Positions 49,207 to 58,837 of a stretch of 64,000 nucleotides of DNA are shown piece after piece. A model generated the notes under the pieces. The model did no database searches. It was not told the origin of the DNA and worked only from the letters and a program-made list of their open reading frames with translations. The first letter of the stretch is position 1, and every line of letters begins with the position of its first letter. Made by a program: the position numbers and the translations under genes. This DNA is from Streptomyces albus subsp. chlorinus. GTDB lineage: Bacteria; Actinomycetota; Actinomycetes; Streptomycetales; Streptomycetaceae. The stretch covers positions 7,072,694-7,136,693 of the forward strand of contig NZ_VJOK01000001.1 in NCBI RefSeq assembly GCF_013302895.1, written 5' to 3'.

Positions 49207-50640
49207 ATGCGTACCCGCGCGCTTCTCACCGCAGCGACCCTGACGGCCCTCGCCGCCGCCGGTCTCGTGGTTCCCCTCGCGACGGCCGCTCCGGCGGTCG
49301 CCGAACCCTCCGGGCGGCACGGGGATTTCAACGGCGACGGCTACCCCGATGTGGCCGTCGGAGTGCCCGAGGCCGACGGCAGGGCCGGTGCCGTGGTGGT
49401 GACGTACGGGTCGGCGTCCGGTGCCTCTCCGTCCCGCTCGGTGCGCCTCACGCAGAACACCGCGGGCGTGCCGGGGAGGGCGGAGGCGGGCGACCAGTTC
49501 GGTGAGAACGTCACCAGTGGGGACGTGAACCACGACGGCTACGCCGATCTGATCGTGGGGGCCCCTTACGAGAAGGTCGGCGGCAGGCCCGACGGCACCC
49601 TGTCGGTCGTCTGGGGCGGTGCGAGGGGCCTCACGAGCGGCGGCATCGCGCTCGGCGCCCCCACGGCCGGCGACCGGAACTTCGGGCAGGGCGCCTCCTT
49701 CACCGATCTGGACGGAGACGGCACGGCGCAGCTCCAGGTCGTCAGCGGTCGCCATTTCTGGTGGTACCCGGAGACGACGCCCAAGGGCGACGGCAGCGAC
49801 GTGCCCCTGCCGCTGGAGGCCGATTTCCTCCCCGAAGACGTCCAACTGGACGGTGTGGCCGCAGGACGCTTCTCGGGCACCGAGGGCAGCGACTTCGTGC
49901 TGTACGGGAAGCGGGGGGACGGTGACGGCGACTATCTGGCGACCTTCCGCGGCGGCCCGGGTGACATCGGCTACTACCACAGCGTCCTGTCCGACGCCGG
50001 CACCGAGATCCGTTCGGTGGCCACCGGTGACATCGACAAGGACGGCTGGACCGACCTGGTCACCGGCGAACCTGTGGGGGACCGGGAGGCAGGCGCGGTC
50101 ACCGTGTGGTGGGGCGCCGAGGGGGGCCTCGACTCCGGCCGGGAACCCGCGAGTTACGACCAGGACAGCCCCGGCGTCCCGGGCACCGGCGAGAACGGCG
50201 ACAGCTTCGGCGCCGACGTCTCCGTGGGGGATGTGACCGGCGACGGCTACGCGGATATCGCCGTGGGCGTCCCCTCGGAGGTGGTACGCGGTAGCCGCGC
50301 GGGTGCAGTCGTCCTGCTCAAAGGCTCCGCCGACGGCGTCAGCCCCACCGGCGCGCAGACCGTCCACCAGGAGACCGCCGGGGTGCCCGGCGCCGGTGAG
50401 GACGGTGACCGTTTCGGCTCAGGTGTGCATCTGGCCGACATCGACAAGAACGGGAAGGCGGACCTGTTCGCCGGAGCCGGTGGCGAGGACATCGGCACGG
50501 TGACGGACGCGGGAGCGGCCTGGGTCCTGCGGGGTTCCTCGTCCGGCCTGACGACGGCCGGTGTCACCTCGTTCGACGGCGCCGACTTCGGTTTCCCCCG
50601 GAACACCGGCCTGCGTTTCGGCGAGGTCTACGACCACTGA
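49207..50640 (+). CDS. Secreted FG-GAP/integrin-alpha-like repeat protein
   Basis: 477 residues from the ATG at 49207 with GAGGA upstream. A Sec signal peptide (about 1-33) is followed by FG-GAP propeller repeats. Each has a calcium loop of the form D-x-N/D-x-D-G: DFNGDGYPD, DVNHDGYAD, DLDGDGTAQ, DIDKDGWTD, DVTGDGYAD and DIDKNGKAD. Seven blades are likely. No enzymatic domain is fused. It is probably a calcium-stabilised extracellular adhesion or scaffold protein. Confidence 0.92.
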   Translation: MRTRALLTAATLTALAAAGLVVPLATAAPAVAEPSGRHGDFNGDGYPDVAVGVPEADGRAGAVVVTYGSASGASPSRSVRLTQNTAGVPGRAEAGDQFGENVTSGDVNHDGYADLIVGAPYEKVGGRPDGTLSVVWGGARGLTSGGIALGAPTAGDRNFGQGASFTDLDGDGTAQLQVVSGRHFWWYPETTPKGDGSDVPLPLEADFLPEDVQLDGVAAGRFSGTEGSDFVLYGKRGDGDGDYLATFRGGPGDIGYYHSVLSDAGTEIRSVATGDIDKDGWTDLVTGEPVGDREAGAVTVWWGAEGGLDSGREPASYDQDSPGVPGTGENGDSFGADVSVGDVTGDGYADIAVGVPSEVVRGSRAGAVVLLKGSADGVSPTGAQTVHQETAGVPGAGEDGDRFGSGVHLADIDKNGKADLFAGAGGEDIGTVTDAGAAWVLRGSSSGLTTAGVTSFDGADFGFPRNTGLRFGEVYDH

Positions 50641-50783
50641 GAACAGCCCTCCGGCGCGGCGGGCAGATCGGTTTCGCCTCCGGCGACGGGCGCCGGGCCC
50701 GGGAGCACGCGGTTCCGTGCGGATCCCGGGCGGTGCCGGCCCCGGCCGGGCCGCGCGGGATCGGTGCACGAGGCGGAATCGGT

Positions 50784-53141
50784 TCACGAGGTGGGGCGGG
50801 AGACGCACTCGATCAGGTAGTCGCCGGTCTCGGCGTCGAGGGTGACGCCGTGTGCTTCGCTGTGGAAGCCGGGGAAAGCACGGTCGAACGCCTCCAGTGC
50901 GCTCAGGTAGCGCAGGAGCGGTCCTTCGGGGGTGCCGGTGGACTCGCCGGGCATCAGGACCGGGATGCCCGGTGGCGTCACGGTGACCATGGCGGCTGCG
51001 ACGCGGTCGGCTGCTTCGACGAGGCGCACGCGTTCGGTGCCTTGGCGGATGAGTTTCTGGTAGCAGCGCTGAGGCGGTTCCACGGGCCTCGGGAGCTGCT
51101 GGAACGCCGTGTCGAGCGTGGTGATCAGCTCCGCGCCCGTGAGGTGTTCGTGCATCCGCCGGCACAGCTCGGGCAGTGTGGTTCCCGCGTAGTGGGAGGG
51201 GAACTGGCCGACGAGGCCCGGCAGCACCCGCTCCAGTGGTGCGTCGGTGTCGTGGAGGGTCTTGAAGTCCATCAGGGCGTCCATCAAGGTGCCCCACTTG
51301 CCCTTGGTGATTCCCATGGAGAAGAGGACCAGTGTGGTGTAGCTGTCGGTCTTCTCGACGACGATGCCGCGTGTGGCCAGGTATGCCGTCAGGACGCGGG
51401 CCGGGATGCCCCAGGGTGAGGTCTCTCCCTTCGCCGTGCCCCCGGGGCAGGTCAGGGTGACCTTGACCGGGTCGAGCATGCAGTAGCCCTCGGTCAGGCC
51501 CTCGAAGCCGTGCCAGTCGGCGTCCGGTTCCAGCAGCCAGCAGCGCGGTTCGCTGCGCAGCAGCGCGGCGGGGGCGTCCGCGAAGGTGAGCTGCCGGCCG
51601 GTGGCAGGGTCGGTGACCGATTCCGGCTGCCAGACGCCGAAGAACCAGTCGGGACGGTCCCCGGCCTCGGCGATGCGGCGCCCGGTGCGGACCACGGCTT
51701 GGCGGAAGCGGATGGCCTCCGTGACGGCCTCGTCGATCAGCCACCGGCCCTGCGGGCCGTCCATCATGGCGGTGGCCACGTCGAGGGAGGCGATGGCCGG
51801 GTAGAGCGGCGAGGTGGTGCCGTGCATCATGAACGCCTCGTTGAAGCGCGCGGGTTCGACCGGGGCGCGGGGTGAGGACTTGATGTGCACCATGGCGCTC
51901 TGCGAGAGCGCGGCGAGCAGCTTGTGCGTGGACTGTGTGGCGAAGACGGTCGGCCGCTGGGCGTCCGGGAAGGTGTCGGGGCCGACGGCCATGCCGTAGC
52001 GGCGGGCGTAGAGGGGGTGGAAGCGGGCGTAGGCGAACCATGCCTCGTCGAAGTGCAGCCGCGGGGTGCTCGGCGCGAGGGCCCGGGCCGCCGCGATGGT
52101 GTCGTAACACAGCCCGTCGTACGTGGAGTTGGTCACCACCGCGTACGCGGCCTGCTCGCTGACCGCTCCGGCTGCCAGCGGGTTGGCGGCGATGCGCGCG
52201 GCGACGGCGGCCGGGTCGATCTCGGCGCCCGGCAGGGGGCCGGCCAGACCGTAGCCGTTGCGGGTGGGGACCAGGTAGACGGGGCGGGCGCCGGAGATCA
52301 CCAGCCCGTGCAGCACGGACTTGTGGCAGTTGCGGTCCACCAGGGCGATCTCGTCGGCGGTGACGCTGTAGTGCCCCACCATCCGGTCCGCGGTCGAGTT
52401 GCCGTGCAGGACGAAGTACGTGCGGTCGGCGCCGAAGACCCGGGCGGCGTTGCGTTCGGCCTCACCGATCGGACCGTTGTGCTCGAACAGGGAGCCCAGC
52501 TCTCCCACCGAGATGGACAGGTCGCTGCGGAAGAGGCGTTCGCCGAAGTAGTCGAAGAAGGCGCGCCCCACCGCGGACTTGAGGAAGGCGACACCGCCGG
52601 AGTGGGCGGGAGTGTGCCAGGAGTACTCGTGCGCGTCGTCGAAGCGCCGCAACGCCTTGAAGAACGGCGGCAGGACGTCCCAGTGGTAGGCACGGGCGGC
52701 GGTGGAGACGCGTCCGGCGATGAAGGCGGCGGTGTCCTCCAGCGGCCAGATGTAGCCGACCACGGTCTCCGAGACCCACAGCGGCAGCTGTTCCAGGTCG
52801 TGGTCGGAGTCGTCCGTCATGAGCAGGAAGACGGGGAGGTCCCTGGACCGGCTTTGGATCAGCCGCAGAACGTCGGCGCCGCCGCCCCCTCCACCGCCAT
52901 CCTTGCCCCCGTCGCCGTCCCGTCCGGCCGCGCGTTCGCCCGGCAGCTCCCAGGCCACCACGGCAGCGGCGAGCCCCGACTCCGTACGCAGGACTGCGCG
53001 GGCGTCCCGGGCGTCGGCCGCCCAGCGGACGTCCAGGCCCCGGTTTCCGAGTTCTTTCGCGATGCGCCGTAACTGCTCGGCGCCGACGCCTCCTTGGAGC
53101 AGGTTCTCGCGCAGAGCAAGCAGAACTGTGCCGTCCACCAT
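50784..53141 (-). CDS. Orn/Lys/Arg decarboxylase family, PLP-dependent
   Basis: 785 residues from the ATG at 53141. An N-terminal wing domain (about 1-140) carries an unusual Asp/Gly-rich insert (DGDGGKDGGGGGGG, about 75-88). The fold-type I core has HGNSTADRM, Asp365 in HFDEAWF to hold the pyridine N, and the Schiff-base Lys407 in STHKLLAA. The C-terminal domain closes the protein. Length fits the large inducible decarboxylases of the arginine/lysine type. Likely roles are polyamine supply or acid tolerance; the substrate is not readable by eye. Confidence 0.92.
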   Translation of the reverse strand: MVDGTVLLALRENLLQGGVGAEQLRRIAKELGNRGLDVRWAADARDARAVLRTESGLAAAVVAWELPGERAAGRDGDGGKDGGGGGGGADVLRLIQSRSRDLPVFLLMTDDSDHDLEQLPLWVSETVVGYIWPLEDTAAFIAGRVSTAARAYHWDVLPPFFKALRRFDDAHEYSWHTPAHSGGVAFLKSAVGRAFFDYFGERLFRSDLSISVGELGSLFEHNGPIGEAERNAARVFGADRTYFVLHGNSTADRMVGHYSVTADEIALVDRNCHKSVLHGLVISGARPVYLVPTRNGYGLAGPLPGAEIDPAAVAARIAANPLAAGAVSEQAAYAVVTNSTYDGLCYDTIAAARALAPSTPRLHFDEAWFAYARFHPLYARRYGMAVGPDTFPDAQRPTVFATQSTHKLLAALSQSAMVHIKSSPRAPVEPARFNEAFMMHGTTSPLYPAIASLDVATAMMDGPQGRWLIDEAVTEAIRFRQAVVRTGRRIAEAGDRPDWFFGVWQPESVTDPATGRQLTFADAPAALLRSEPRCWLLEPDADWHGFEGLTEGYCMLDPVKVTLTCPGGTAKGETSPWGIPARVLTAYLATRGIVVEKTDSYTTLVLFSMGITKGKWGTLMDALMDFKTLHDTDAPLERVLPGLVGQFPSHYAGTTLPELCRRMHEHLTGAELITTLDTAFQQLPRPVEPPQRCYQKLIRQGTERVRLVEAADRVAAAMVTVTPPGIPVLMPGESTGTPEGPLLRYLSALEAFDRAFPGFHSEAHGVTLDAETGDYLIECVSRPTS

Positions 53142-53400
53142 GACGTCTCGCCCTCTGTAGCCACGGACGCCCGGCGGCGTCGGCCACAGTCTCGGCCCGG
53201 CCCGGGGAGGCCGCCGGTGGGCTGCTGTCTGTTTCACCCGAAGGAGCTACGGTCCGGATATTTTTCCGTACTGTCCTGCTTGTCCAGCTCGGGTGTCCGA
53301 CCGCTTCTGTTTTCTTGCCCGAACCTGTTTACTTCCGCGTCACGTGGACGTAGCGTGCCCCAGAACCACATGTTCGGGCATGGAACGGAAGCAAACCCAC
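53142..53400. promoter_or_regulatory. Divergent control region of the decarboxylase and fructose operon
   Basis: An AT-rich patch with CGGATATTTTTCCG (about 53255) is a probable promoter or operator for the decarboxylase. Nearer the DeoR gene, CCCGAAC (53318) and GTTTACTTCCG (53327) are mirrored by GTTCGGG (53372) and CGGAAGCAAAC (53386) with one mismatch. These are likely half-sites for the DeoR-family repressor. Confidence 0.5.
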
Positions 53401-54162
53401 ATGTACGCTGCGGAACGCCAGCAGGAGATCCTGCGCCTGGCCGGGGAGCACGGGAAAGTCGATGTGCTGTCCCTCGCCGAGGAATTCCAGGTCACGGCCG
53501 AGACCGTGCGCCGTGACCTGAAAGCCCTCGACCGGGCCGGCCTGCTGCGGCGGGTGCACGGCGGCGCCATCCCCACCCGACGGCTCGACTTCGAACCCGA
53601 CCTCACCGAGCGGGACACCGTCGCCGCCGACGAGAAGGACCGCATCGCCCGGGCGGCCCTGGCCGAGCTGCCCGACGAGGGCAGCGTAATCCTGGACGCC
53701 GGCACCACCGCCGCGCGGCTCGCCGCCGTACTGCCCGTCGACTCCCCGCTCACCGTCGTCACCCACGCCTTGCCCGTCGCGGCGCGGCTGGCCGACCACC
53801 CCGGTATCTCGCTCCACCTGGTCGGCGGCCGGGTGCGGCACCGCACCCGCGCCGCGGTCGACGACTGGGCACTGCGCGCCTACGGCGAGATCAACGCCGA
53901 CGTGGCCGTCCTCGCCACCAACGGCTTCTCCGCCGAGGGCGGCCTCACCACGCCCGACCTGGCGGAGGCCGCGGTCAAGCGCGCCATCGTCCGCGCGGCC
54001 CGCCGCGTGGTGCTCGTCGCCCACTCCGACAAGTACGGGCAGAAGTACTTCGCCCGCTTCGGCGCCCTGGCCGACGTGGATGTGCTCGTGACCGACTCCG
54101 CTCTCGGCCCCGGAGCGGTGCGCGCGGCCGAGGAGCAGGGTGTGAAGGTGGTCCGGGCGTGA
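53401..54162 (+). CDS. fruR: DeoR-family repressor of the fructose operon
   Basis: 253 residues from the ATG at 53401. The N-terminal DeoR helix-turn-helix (RQQEILRLAGEHGKVDVLSL, then TAETVRRDLKALDRAGLLRRVHGGA) precedes the sugar-phosphate-sensing domain (VILDAGTTAARLAAVLP). It overlaps fruK by 4 bp (GTGA). Fructose-1-phosphate is the usual effector of such regulators in actinomycetes. Inverted half-sites upstream suggest autoregulation. Confidence 0.92.
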   Translation: MYAAERQQEILRLAGEHGKVDVLSLAEEFQVTAETVRRDLKALDRAGLLRRVHGGAIPTRRLDFEPDLTERDTVAADEKDRIARAALAELPDEGSVILDAGTTAARLAAVLPVDSPLTVVTHALPVAARLADHPGISLHLVGGRVRHRTRAAVDDWALRAYGEINADVAVLATNGFSAEGGLTTPDLAEAAVKRAIVRAARRVVLVAHSDKYGQKYFARFGALADVDVLVTDSALGPGAVRAAEEQGVKVVRA

Positions 54163-55106
54163 TCGTCACCGTCACCCCCAACCCGAGCCTGGACCGCACC
54201 TACGAGCTGCCCGGTCTGACGCGGGGAGCCGTACTGCGCGCCGGAGCCGACCGGGTCGATCCCGGCGGCAAGGGAGTCAACGTCTCCCGTGCCGTGGCCG
54301 CGGCAGGGCACCGGACGGTCGCCGTCCTGCCGTTGGGCGGTCCGGAGGGCGCGCTGCTCGCCCGGCTCCTCGACCAGCACGGCATCGAGGCCGCGGGCGT
54401 CCCGGTCGACGGCTCGACCCGGGTGAACATCACGCTCGTCGAACCGGACGGCACCCTCACCAAGGTGAACGCCGCAGGACCCCGGATCTCCCCGGCCGCC
54501 GCCGAAGCGCTCCTGGAGCACGTGCGCGTGCGGGCCTCCGGTGCCGACTGGGTCGCCTGCTGCGGCAGCCTCCCGCGCGGTCTGTCCCCCGAGTGGTACG
54601 GCGAACTGGTCGCGCGCTCCCACCGCGCGGGGGCGCGCATCGCTCTGGACACCTCGGGCCCCGCGCTGGCGTCGGCGCTGCGGGAGCGGCCCGACGTGGT
54701 GAAACCCAACGCCGAGGAACTGGCCGAGGCCGTCGGCCGTCCGCTCGCCACGGTCGGAGACGCCGTCAAGGCCGCGGAGGAGCTGCGCGGTCGCGGCGCG
54801 CGCACCGTACTGGCCAGCCTGGGGGCGGCCGGCCAGCTGCTGGCCGACGGCTCCGATGTGTGGTTCGGCAGCGGCCCGGCCGTCCCCGTGCGCAGCGACG
54901 TCGGCGCGGGGGACGCGTCGCTCGCCGGTTTCCTGGCCGCCGGCGGCAGCGGTCCCGCGGCCCTGGCCGCGGCGGTCGCGCACGGCACCGCGGCCGTCCA
55001 ACTGCCCGGCAGCGCGATGCCGGGCCCCGGCGAGATCGACACGGCACGGGTGACGGTCACCTCGGACCCGCCGCTGGACCGCCCCCTGCCCGGGGACCCG
55101 GCGTGA
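54159..55106 (+). CDS. fruK: 1-phosphofructokinase
   Basis: 315 residues from a GTG overlapping the repressor stop. PfkB-family motifs: TVTPNPSLDRTYEL at the start, VDPGGKGVNVSRAVAAAG, and SDVGAGDASLAGFLA with the catalytic Asp. It converts fructose-1-phosphate, the PTS product, to fructose-1,6-bisphosphate. Confidence 0.95.
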   Translation: MIVTVTPNPSLDRTYELPGLTRGAVLRAGADRVDPGGKGVNVSRAVAAAGHRTVAVLPLGGPEGALLARLLDQHGIEAAGVPVDGSTRVNITLVEPDGTLTKVNAAGPRISPAAAEALLEHVRVRASGADWVACCGSLPRGLSPEWYGELVARSHRAGARIALDTSGPALASALRERPDVVKPNAEELAEAVGRPLATVGDAVKAAEELRGRGARTVLASLGAAGQLLADGSDVWFGSGPAVPVRSDVGAGDASLAGFLAAGGSGPAALAAAVAHGTAAVQLPGSAMPGPGEIDTARVTVTSDPPLDRPLPGDPA

Positions 55107-55240
55107 CGCCCCCGCCGCATCCCCGGCCCTTCCTCCCGGGGCACGCGCTCCCGGCCCCCGCGCCCCCGAGGTTTCCGTACGTCCCCGATCGTCCCCACGC
55201 CCCGCCCTTCGGGCGGTCCGCGAGCAAGGAGCCGTGTGAG

Positions 55241-57301
55241 ATGACGCAAATGATCACCGCGGAGCTGGTCGACCTCGATCTCTCCGCCTCGACCAAGGAC
55301 GCAGCCGCCCGCGCCCTCGCCGAGCGCATGGTCACCGCGGGCCGCGTCACCGACCTCGACGGCTTCCTCGCCGACGTGGCCGCGCGGGAGGAGCAGCTGC
55401 CCACCGGGATGGACGGCGGCATCGGCATCCCGCACTGCCGCAGCGAGCACGTCACCGAACCGACGCTCGCCTTCGGGCGCAGCGCCCACGGCATCGACTT
55501 CGGCGCCCCGGACGGCCCGGCCGACCTGGTGTTCCTGATCGCCGCCCCGGCAGGCGCGGACAGCGACCACCTGACCATTCTCTCGGCGCTGGCCCGCAAG
55601 CTGATGGACGACCGGTTCACCGAGGCGCTGCGCACGGAGACCGACCCCGCCGCCGCGGCTGCCCTCATACGCGGCGAGCGGGCTCCGGAAAGCCCCCGTA
55701 CCGGCGACGAGGAGCAGCGGGCGTCCGGCCGGCCGGACGGCACCCCGGTCCCCGCGGACGGGCAGGCACCGGCCCCGGCGACGGACGAGGCGCGGGCAGC
55801 GGCACCGTTCCGTATCGTCGCCGTCACCTCCTGCCCCACCGGCATCGCCCACACCTATATGGCCGCCGAGTCGCTGGAGCGGGCAGGCCGCGACGAGGGC
55901 GTCGACGTCGTCGTGGAGACACAGGGCTCGGCCGGCTTCACCCGGCTCGACCCGGCGGTGATCGCGGCGGCCGACGGCGTGATCCTCGCGCACGACGTCG
56001 AGGTACGGGACAAGGACCGCTTCGCCGGCAAGCCGACCGTCGACGTCGGCGTGAAGGCTGCGGTGACCCGGCCCGGGGAACTCATCGCGGAGGTCCGGGA
56101 GAAGGCCGCCCGCGGCGAGGTGCCGCCCGCCCCGTCCGCCGACGGACCCCCCGCGGAACGGGCGGAACCCTCCGAGGACGGGTTCGGCACCCGCCTGCGC
56201 ACCTGGCTGATGACCGGGGTCAGCTACATGGTGCCGTTCGTCGCGGCCGGCGGCCTGCTGATGGCGCTGGCCTTCGCCCTCGGCGGCTACGAGATCACCG
56301 AAGCCCCGTCCGTGGCGGACCACTTCGTATGGACGCAGACCGCCAGCTGGGCCGCCCTGATGCACCAGACCGGCAGCACGGCCTTCACCTTCCTCGTCCC
56401 CGTCCTGGCCGGCTACATCGCCTACGGCATGGTCGACCGGCCCGGCCTCGTGCCCGGCATCGTCGGCGGCGCCATCGCCGCCACCATCGACGCGGGCTTC
56501 CTCGGCGGGCTCGTCGCGGGCCTGGTCGCGGGCGCCGTGGTGATGGCCGTCCAGCGGGTGCGCGTGCCGCCGACACTGCGCGGGATCATGCCGGTGGTGG
56601 TCATCCCGCTGCTGTCCACCGCCGTCGTGGGCTTCCTGATGTTCGTGGTGATCGGCAAGCCGATCGCCGCCCTCCAGAAGGTGCTGACCGGATGGCTCGG
56701 CGGCCTCTCCGGTACCAACGCCGTGCTCCTGGGCATCCTGCTCGGCCTGATGATGTGCCTCGACCTGGGCGGCCCGGTCAACAAGGTCGCCTACGCCTTC
56801 GCCGTCGGCGGCCTCTCCGACCCTACCGACGGCAGCTTGAAGATCATGGCCGCCGTGATGGCGGCCGGCATGGTGCCGCCGCTCGCCATGGCCCTGGCGA
56901 CGACCGTGCGCGGCTCCCTGTTCACCCAGGCCGAGCGGGAGAACGGCAAGGCGGCATGGGTGCTGGGCGCCTCGTTCGTCAGCGAGGGCGCCATTCCCTT
57001 CGCCGCCGCCGACCCGCTGCGGGTGATCCCCTCCGCGATGGCCGGCGGGGCGGTCACCGGCGCCCTCTCCATGGCCTTCGGGAACACGCTGCGGGCCCCG
57101 CACGGCGGTGTCTTCGTCGTCCCGCTGATCGGCCGTCCTCTCCTCTACCTGCTCGCGATCGCCGTCGGCACCGCGGTCTCGGCCGGCCTGGTGATCGCCT
57201 TGAAGAGCACGCATGCCCGACGGCTCCGCGCCGCCGCCCGCACCGGGATCCCGGCGGACGCGGAGACGGAGACGGACCCGAAGACCGCGACGTCCGTCTG
57301 A
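55241..57301 (+). CDS. fruA: Fructose PTS enzyme II, fused EIIA-EIIB-EIIC
   Basis: 686 residues from the ATG at 55241, with AAGGAG upstream. EIIA (1-148) has the phospho-His65 in GIGIPHCRS. EIIB (about 190-290) has the phospho-Cys198 in TSCPTGIAHTYM. EIIC (about 340-670) is the membrane transporter, with LDLGGPVNKVAYAFAVGGL. Acidic/Pro linkers separate the domains. It takes up fructose as fructose-1-phosphate using phosphate from the HPr encoded next. Confidence 0.96.
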   Translation: MTQMITAELVDLDLSASTKDAAARALAERMVTAGRVTDLDGFLADVAAREEQLPTGMDGGIGIPHCRSEHVTEPTLAFGRSAHGIDFGAPDGPADLVFLIAAPAGADSDHLTILSALARKLMDDRFTEALRTETDPAAAAALIRGERAPESPRTGDEEQRASGRPDGTPVPADGQAPAPATDEARAAAPFRIVAVTSCPTGIAHTYMAAESLERAGRDEGVDVVVETQGSAGFTRLDPAVIAAADGVILAHDVEVRDKDRFAGKPTVDVGVKAAVTRPGELIAEVREKAARGEVPPAPSADGPPAERAEPSEDGFGTRLRTWLMTGVSYMVPFVAAGGLLMALAFALGGYEITEAPSVADHFVWTQTASWAALMHQTGSTAFTFLVPVLAGYIAYGMVDRPGLVPGIVGGAIAATIDAGFLGGLVAGLVAGAVVMAVQRVRVPPTLRGIMPVVVIPLLSTAVVGFLMFVVIGKPIAALQKVLTGWLGGLSGTNAVLLGILLGLMMCLDLGGPVNKVAYAFAVGGLSDPTDGSLKIMAAVMAAGMVPPLAMALATTVRGSLFTQAERENGKAAWVLGASFVSEGAIPFAAADPLRVIPSAMAGGAVTGALSMAFGNTLRAPHGGVFVVPLIGRPLLYLLAIAVGTAVSAGLVIALKSTHARRLRAAARTGIPADAETETDPKTATSV

Positions 57302-57338
57302 CCCCCAACAGCCCCTGACCACAAGGAGTGTGACCCCC

Positions 57339-57614
57339 ATGCCCGAGCGCACTGTCCTGATCGGCGCCAAGAGCGGACTGCACGCGCGGCCCGCCTCCCT
57401 CTTCGTCCAGGCCGCCGCCCGTCAGCCCGTGAAGGTGACCGTCGCACGGGACGGCCGGCCGCCGGTCGACGCCCGCAGCCTCCTCTCGGTGCTCGCCCTC
57501 GGCGCCGAACACGGCGACTCCGTCGTCCTGGCGGCCGAGGGCGACGGCGCGGAAGCGGCGCTCGACGAACTCGCCGCACTCGTCGCCTCCGACCTCGACG
57601 CGGCGGGGACATGA
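57339..57614 (+). CDS. ptsH: HPr phosphocarrier protein
   Basis: 91 residues from the ATG at 57339, preceded by AAGGAG. The active-site His15 is in KSGLHARPAS, and a Ser at the regulatory position follows in DARSLLSVLALG. It passes phosphate from enzyme I, encoded elsewhere, to fruA. Confidence 0.95.
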   Translation: MPERTVLIGAKSGLHARPASLFVQAAARQPVKVTVARDGRPPVDARSLLSVLALGAEHGDSVVLAAEGDGAEAALDELAALVASDLDAAGT

Positions 57615-57622
57615 GGGCTGAC

Positions 57623-57641
57623 GCCGTCACGATGTGACGGC
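57623..57641 (+). terminator. Short hairpin after the HPr gene
   Basis: An 8-bp perfect stem (GCCGTCAC with GTGACGGC) and 3-nt loop, 8 nt after the stop codon, closes the fructose operon. Confidence 0.55.
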
Positions 57642-57725
57642 CGACGCGCTGTGCCCCGGGCAGCTTCCGCTGCCGCCGCTGTCGCCGCCGACGGCCTCGG
57701 CTTCCGGGGCCGGCTGTCCGGGCTG

Positions 57726-58220
57726 TCAGTCCCCGCGCTTGCGCCGCCACGGCCAGCACAAGCGCGGGCGACGGCGCAGGCGTCCTCGACGGCCGCCGCC
57801 GGTCTGCCGGCCACGGCTCCAGAACCAGCCGGCCGGGGGTTCGTCGGCGCGCCACGGCTCCCGTTCCGGGAAGCCCTCCGAGGCCCAGCGCGCGGCCAGC
57901 TCCCGGGTCCGGGCGGCGGGCTCGGCCACCTGCGCGGCACGGATGAACGCCTCGTCGAACTCCACGGATGCCGCTTCGCCGCCGGCGCCGAGCGGCTCCG
58001 CCTCCGGCGCCGCGTCCACCGGCCCGCCCGGCCCGGGCGGCGGCATCGATTCTTCTTCCCGGTCTGCCGCGTCCTGGTCCGGCGGCGTGGTGTCCCGTTC
58101 GGGGGACGCCGCGTCCGGTCGCGGGGGTGCCGTCTCACCGGCATCCGGCGCGCCCCGCGTATGACGCTCGAACTCCTCGCCACCGCCTGGATTCCGGGCC
58201 GTGCCGCCGCCACTGGCCAT
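57726..58220 (-). CDS. Hypothetical protein with acidic, disordered N-terminus
   Basis: 164 residues from the ATG at 58220, preceded by GGAAGGAGGAGG. The first 80 residues are Pro/Asp/Glu-rich; then a helical segment (EFDEAFIRAAQVAEPAARTR, then ELAARWASEG) and a strongly basic C-terminus (GRRGRLRRRPRLCWPWRRK). The polarity of charge suggests binding to a nucleic acid or membrane. No family is recognised. Confidence 0.65.
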   Translation of the reverse strand: MASGGGTARNPGGGEEFERHTRGAPDAGETAPPRPDAASPERDTTPPDQDAADREEESMPPPGPGGPVDAAPEAEPLGAGGEAASVEFDEAFIRAAQVAEPAARTRELAARWASEGFPEREPWRADEPPAGWFWSRGRQTGGGRRGRLRRRPRLCWPWRRKRGD

Positions 58221-58442
58221 GCCTCACGCGCCTCCTCCTTCCCAGGCTACAAGGCATGGCGGGGGGCCTCGGAGCCATCGGGTCCTGTGCCGCGCAGCCG
58301 GCTCCCCGGCGTCCCCGGGCCGGCGGGATTCCGGCTCTCGGGCGTCCTCGGGCGTGGAGCCGGCCCGGCGGGTGTGAGGGGGTTCGGTGAACAGTGCGGG
58401 CCCGGACGAAGAGGGAGCGGCACCACCAGCGACAATTGTCGT

Positions 58443-58820
58443 ATGGAAAACGTTGAGGACCCGCATGAGAGGAACGGCCGGCCGGCCGGTGTGCGCGGCT
58501 CGCGGCAGGTGGGTGAGTTCTGGCTGATCCGCCTGGCCGGAGACCTGGACATCGAGACACTCGAACCGGTCGAGCAGGAGGTCACCGCGGCGCTGCGCCG
58601 GCATGAAGGACCCCTGGCGTTCGACACGGCGGAGGTTTCCTTCTGCGACTCCAGCATGCTCAACCTTTTGCTGCGCACTGCGGGAGAGCGGCCGCTGTCG
58701 CTCCTCGCCCCGCCGGCCCATCTGCGGCGTCTGCTGACCGTGACCGGCACCGAACCCTTTCTGCCCTGCTACCCCGACCTCGACTCCTGCCGGCGGGAGC
58801 GGGTCAGGGAGAGCGGCTGA
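58443..58820 (+). CDS. STAS-domain anti-sigma-factor antagonist
   Basis: 125 residues. The STAS fold is seen in GEFWLIRLAGDLDIETLEPVE, and the phospho-site region is LAFDTAEVSFCDSSMLNLLL (Asp-Ser-Ser). The tail is short. Such proteins free a sigma factor by binding its anti-sigma kinase; no kinase or sigma gene is adjacent. Confidence 0.88.
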   Translation: MENVEDPHERNGRPAGVRGSRQVGEFWLIRLAGDLDIETLEPVEQEVTAALRRHEGPLAFDTAEVSFCDSSMLNLLLRTAGERPLSLLAPPAHLRRLLTVTGTEPFLPCYPDLDSCRRERVRESG

Positions 58821-58837
58821 GCGCTGCTCGCCCCGCC

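Noticed and set aside
54200..57370. A 1056-codon minus-strand open frame opposite fruK-fruA
   Set aside because: The plus strand encodes well-defined fructose PTS proteins; the minus frame is low-complexity Gly/Arg/Glu.
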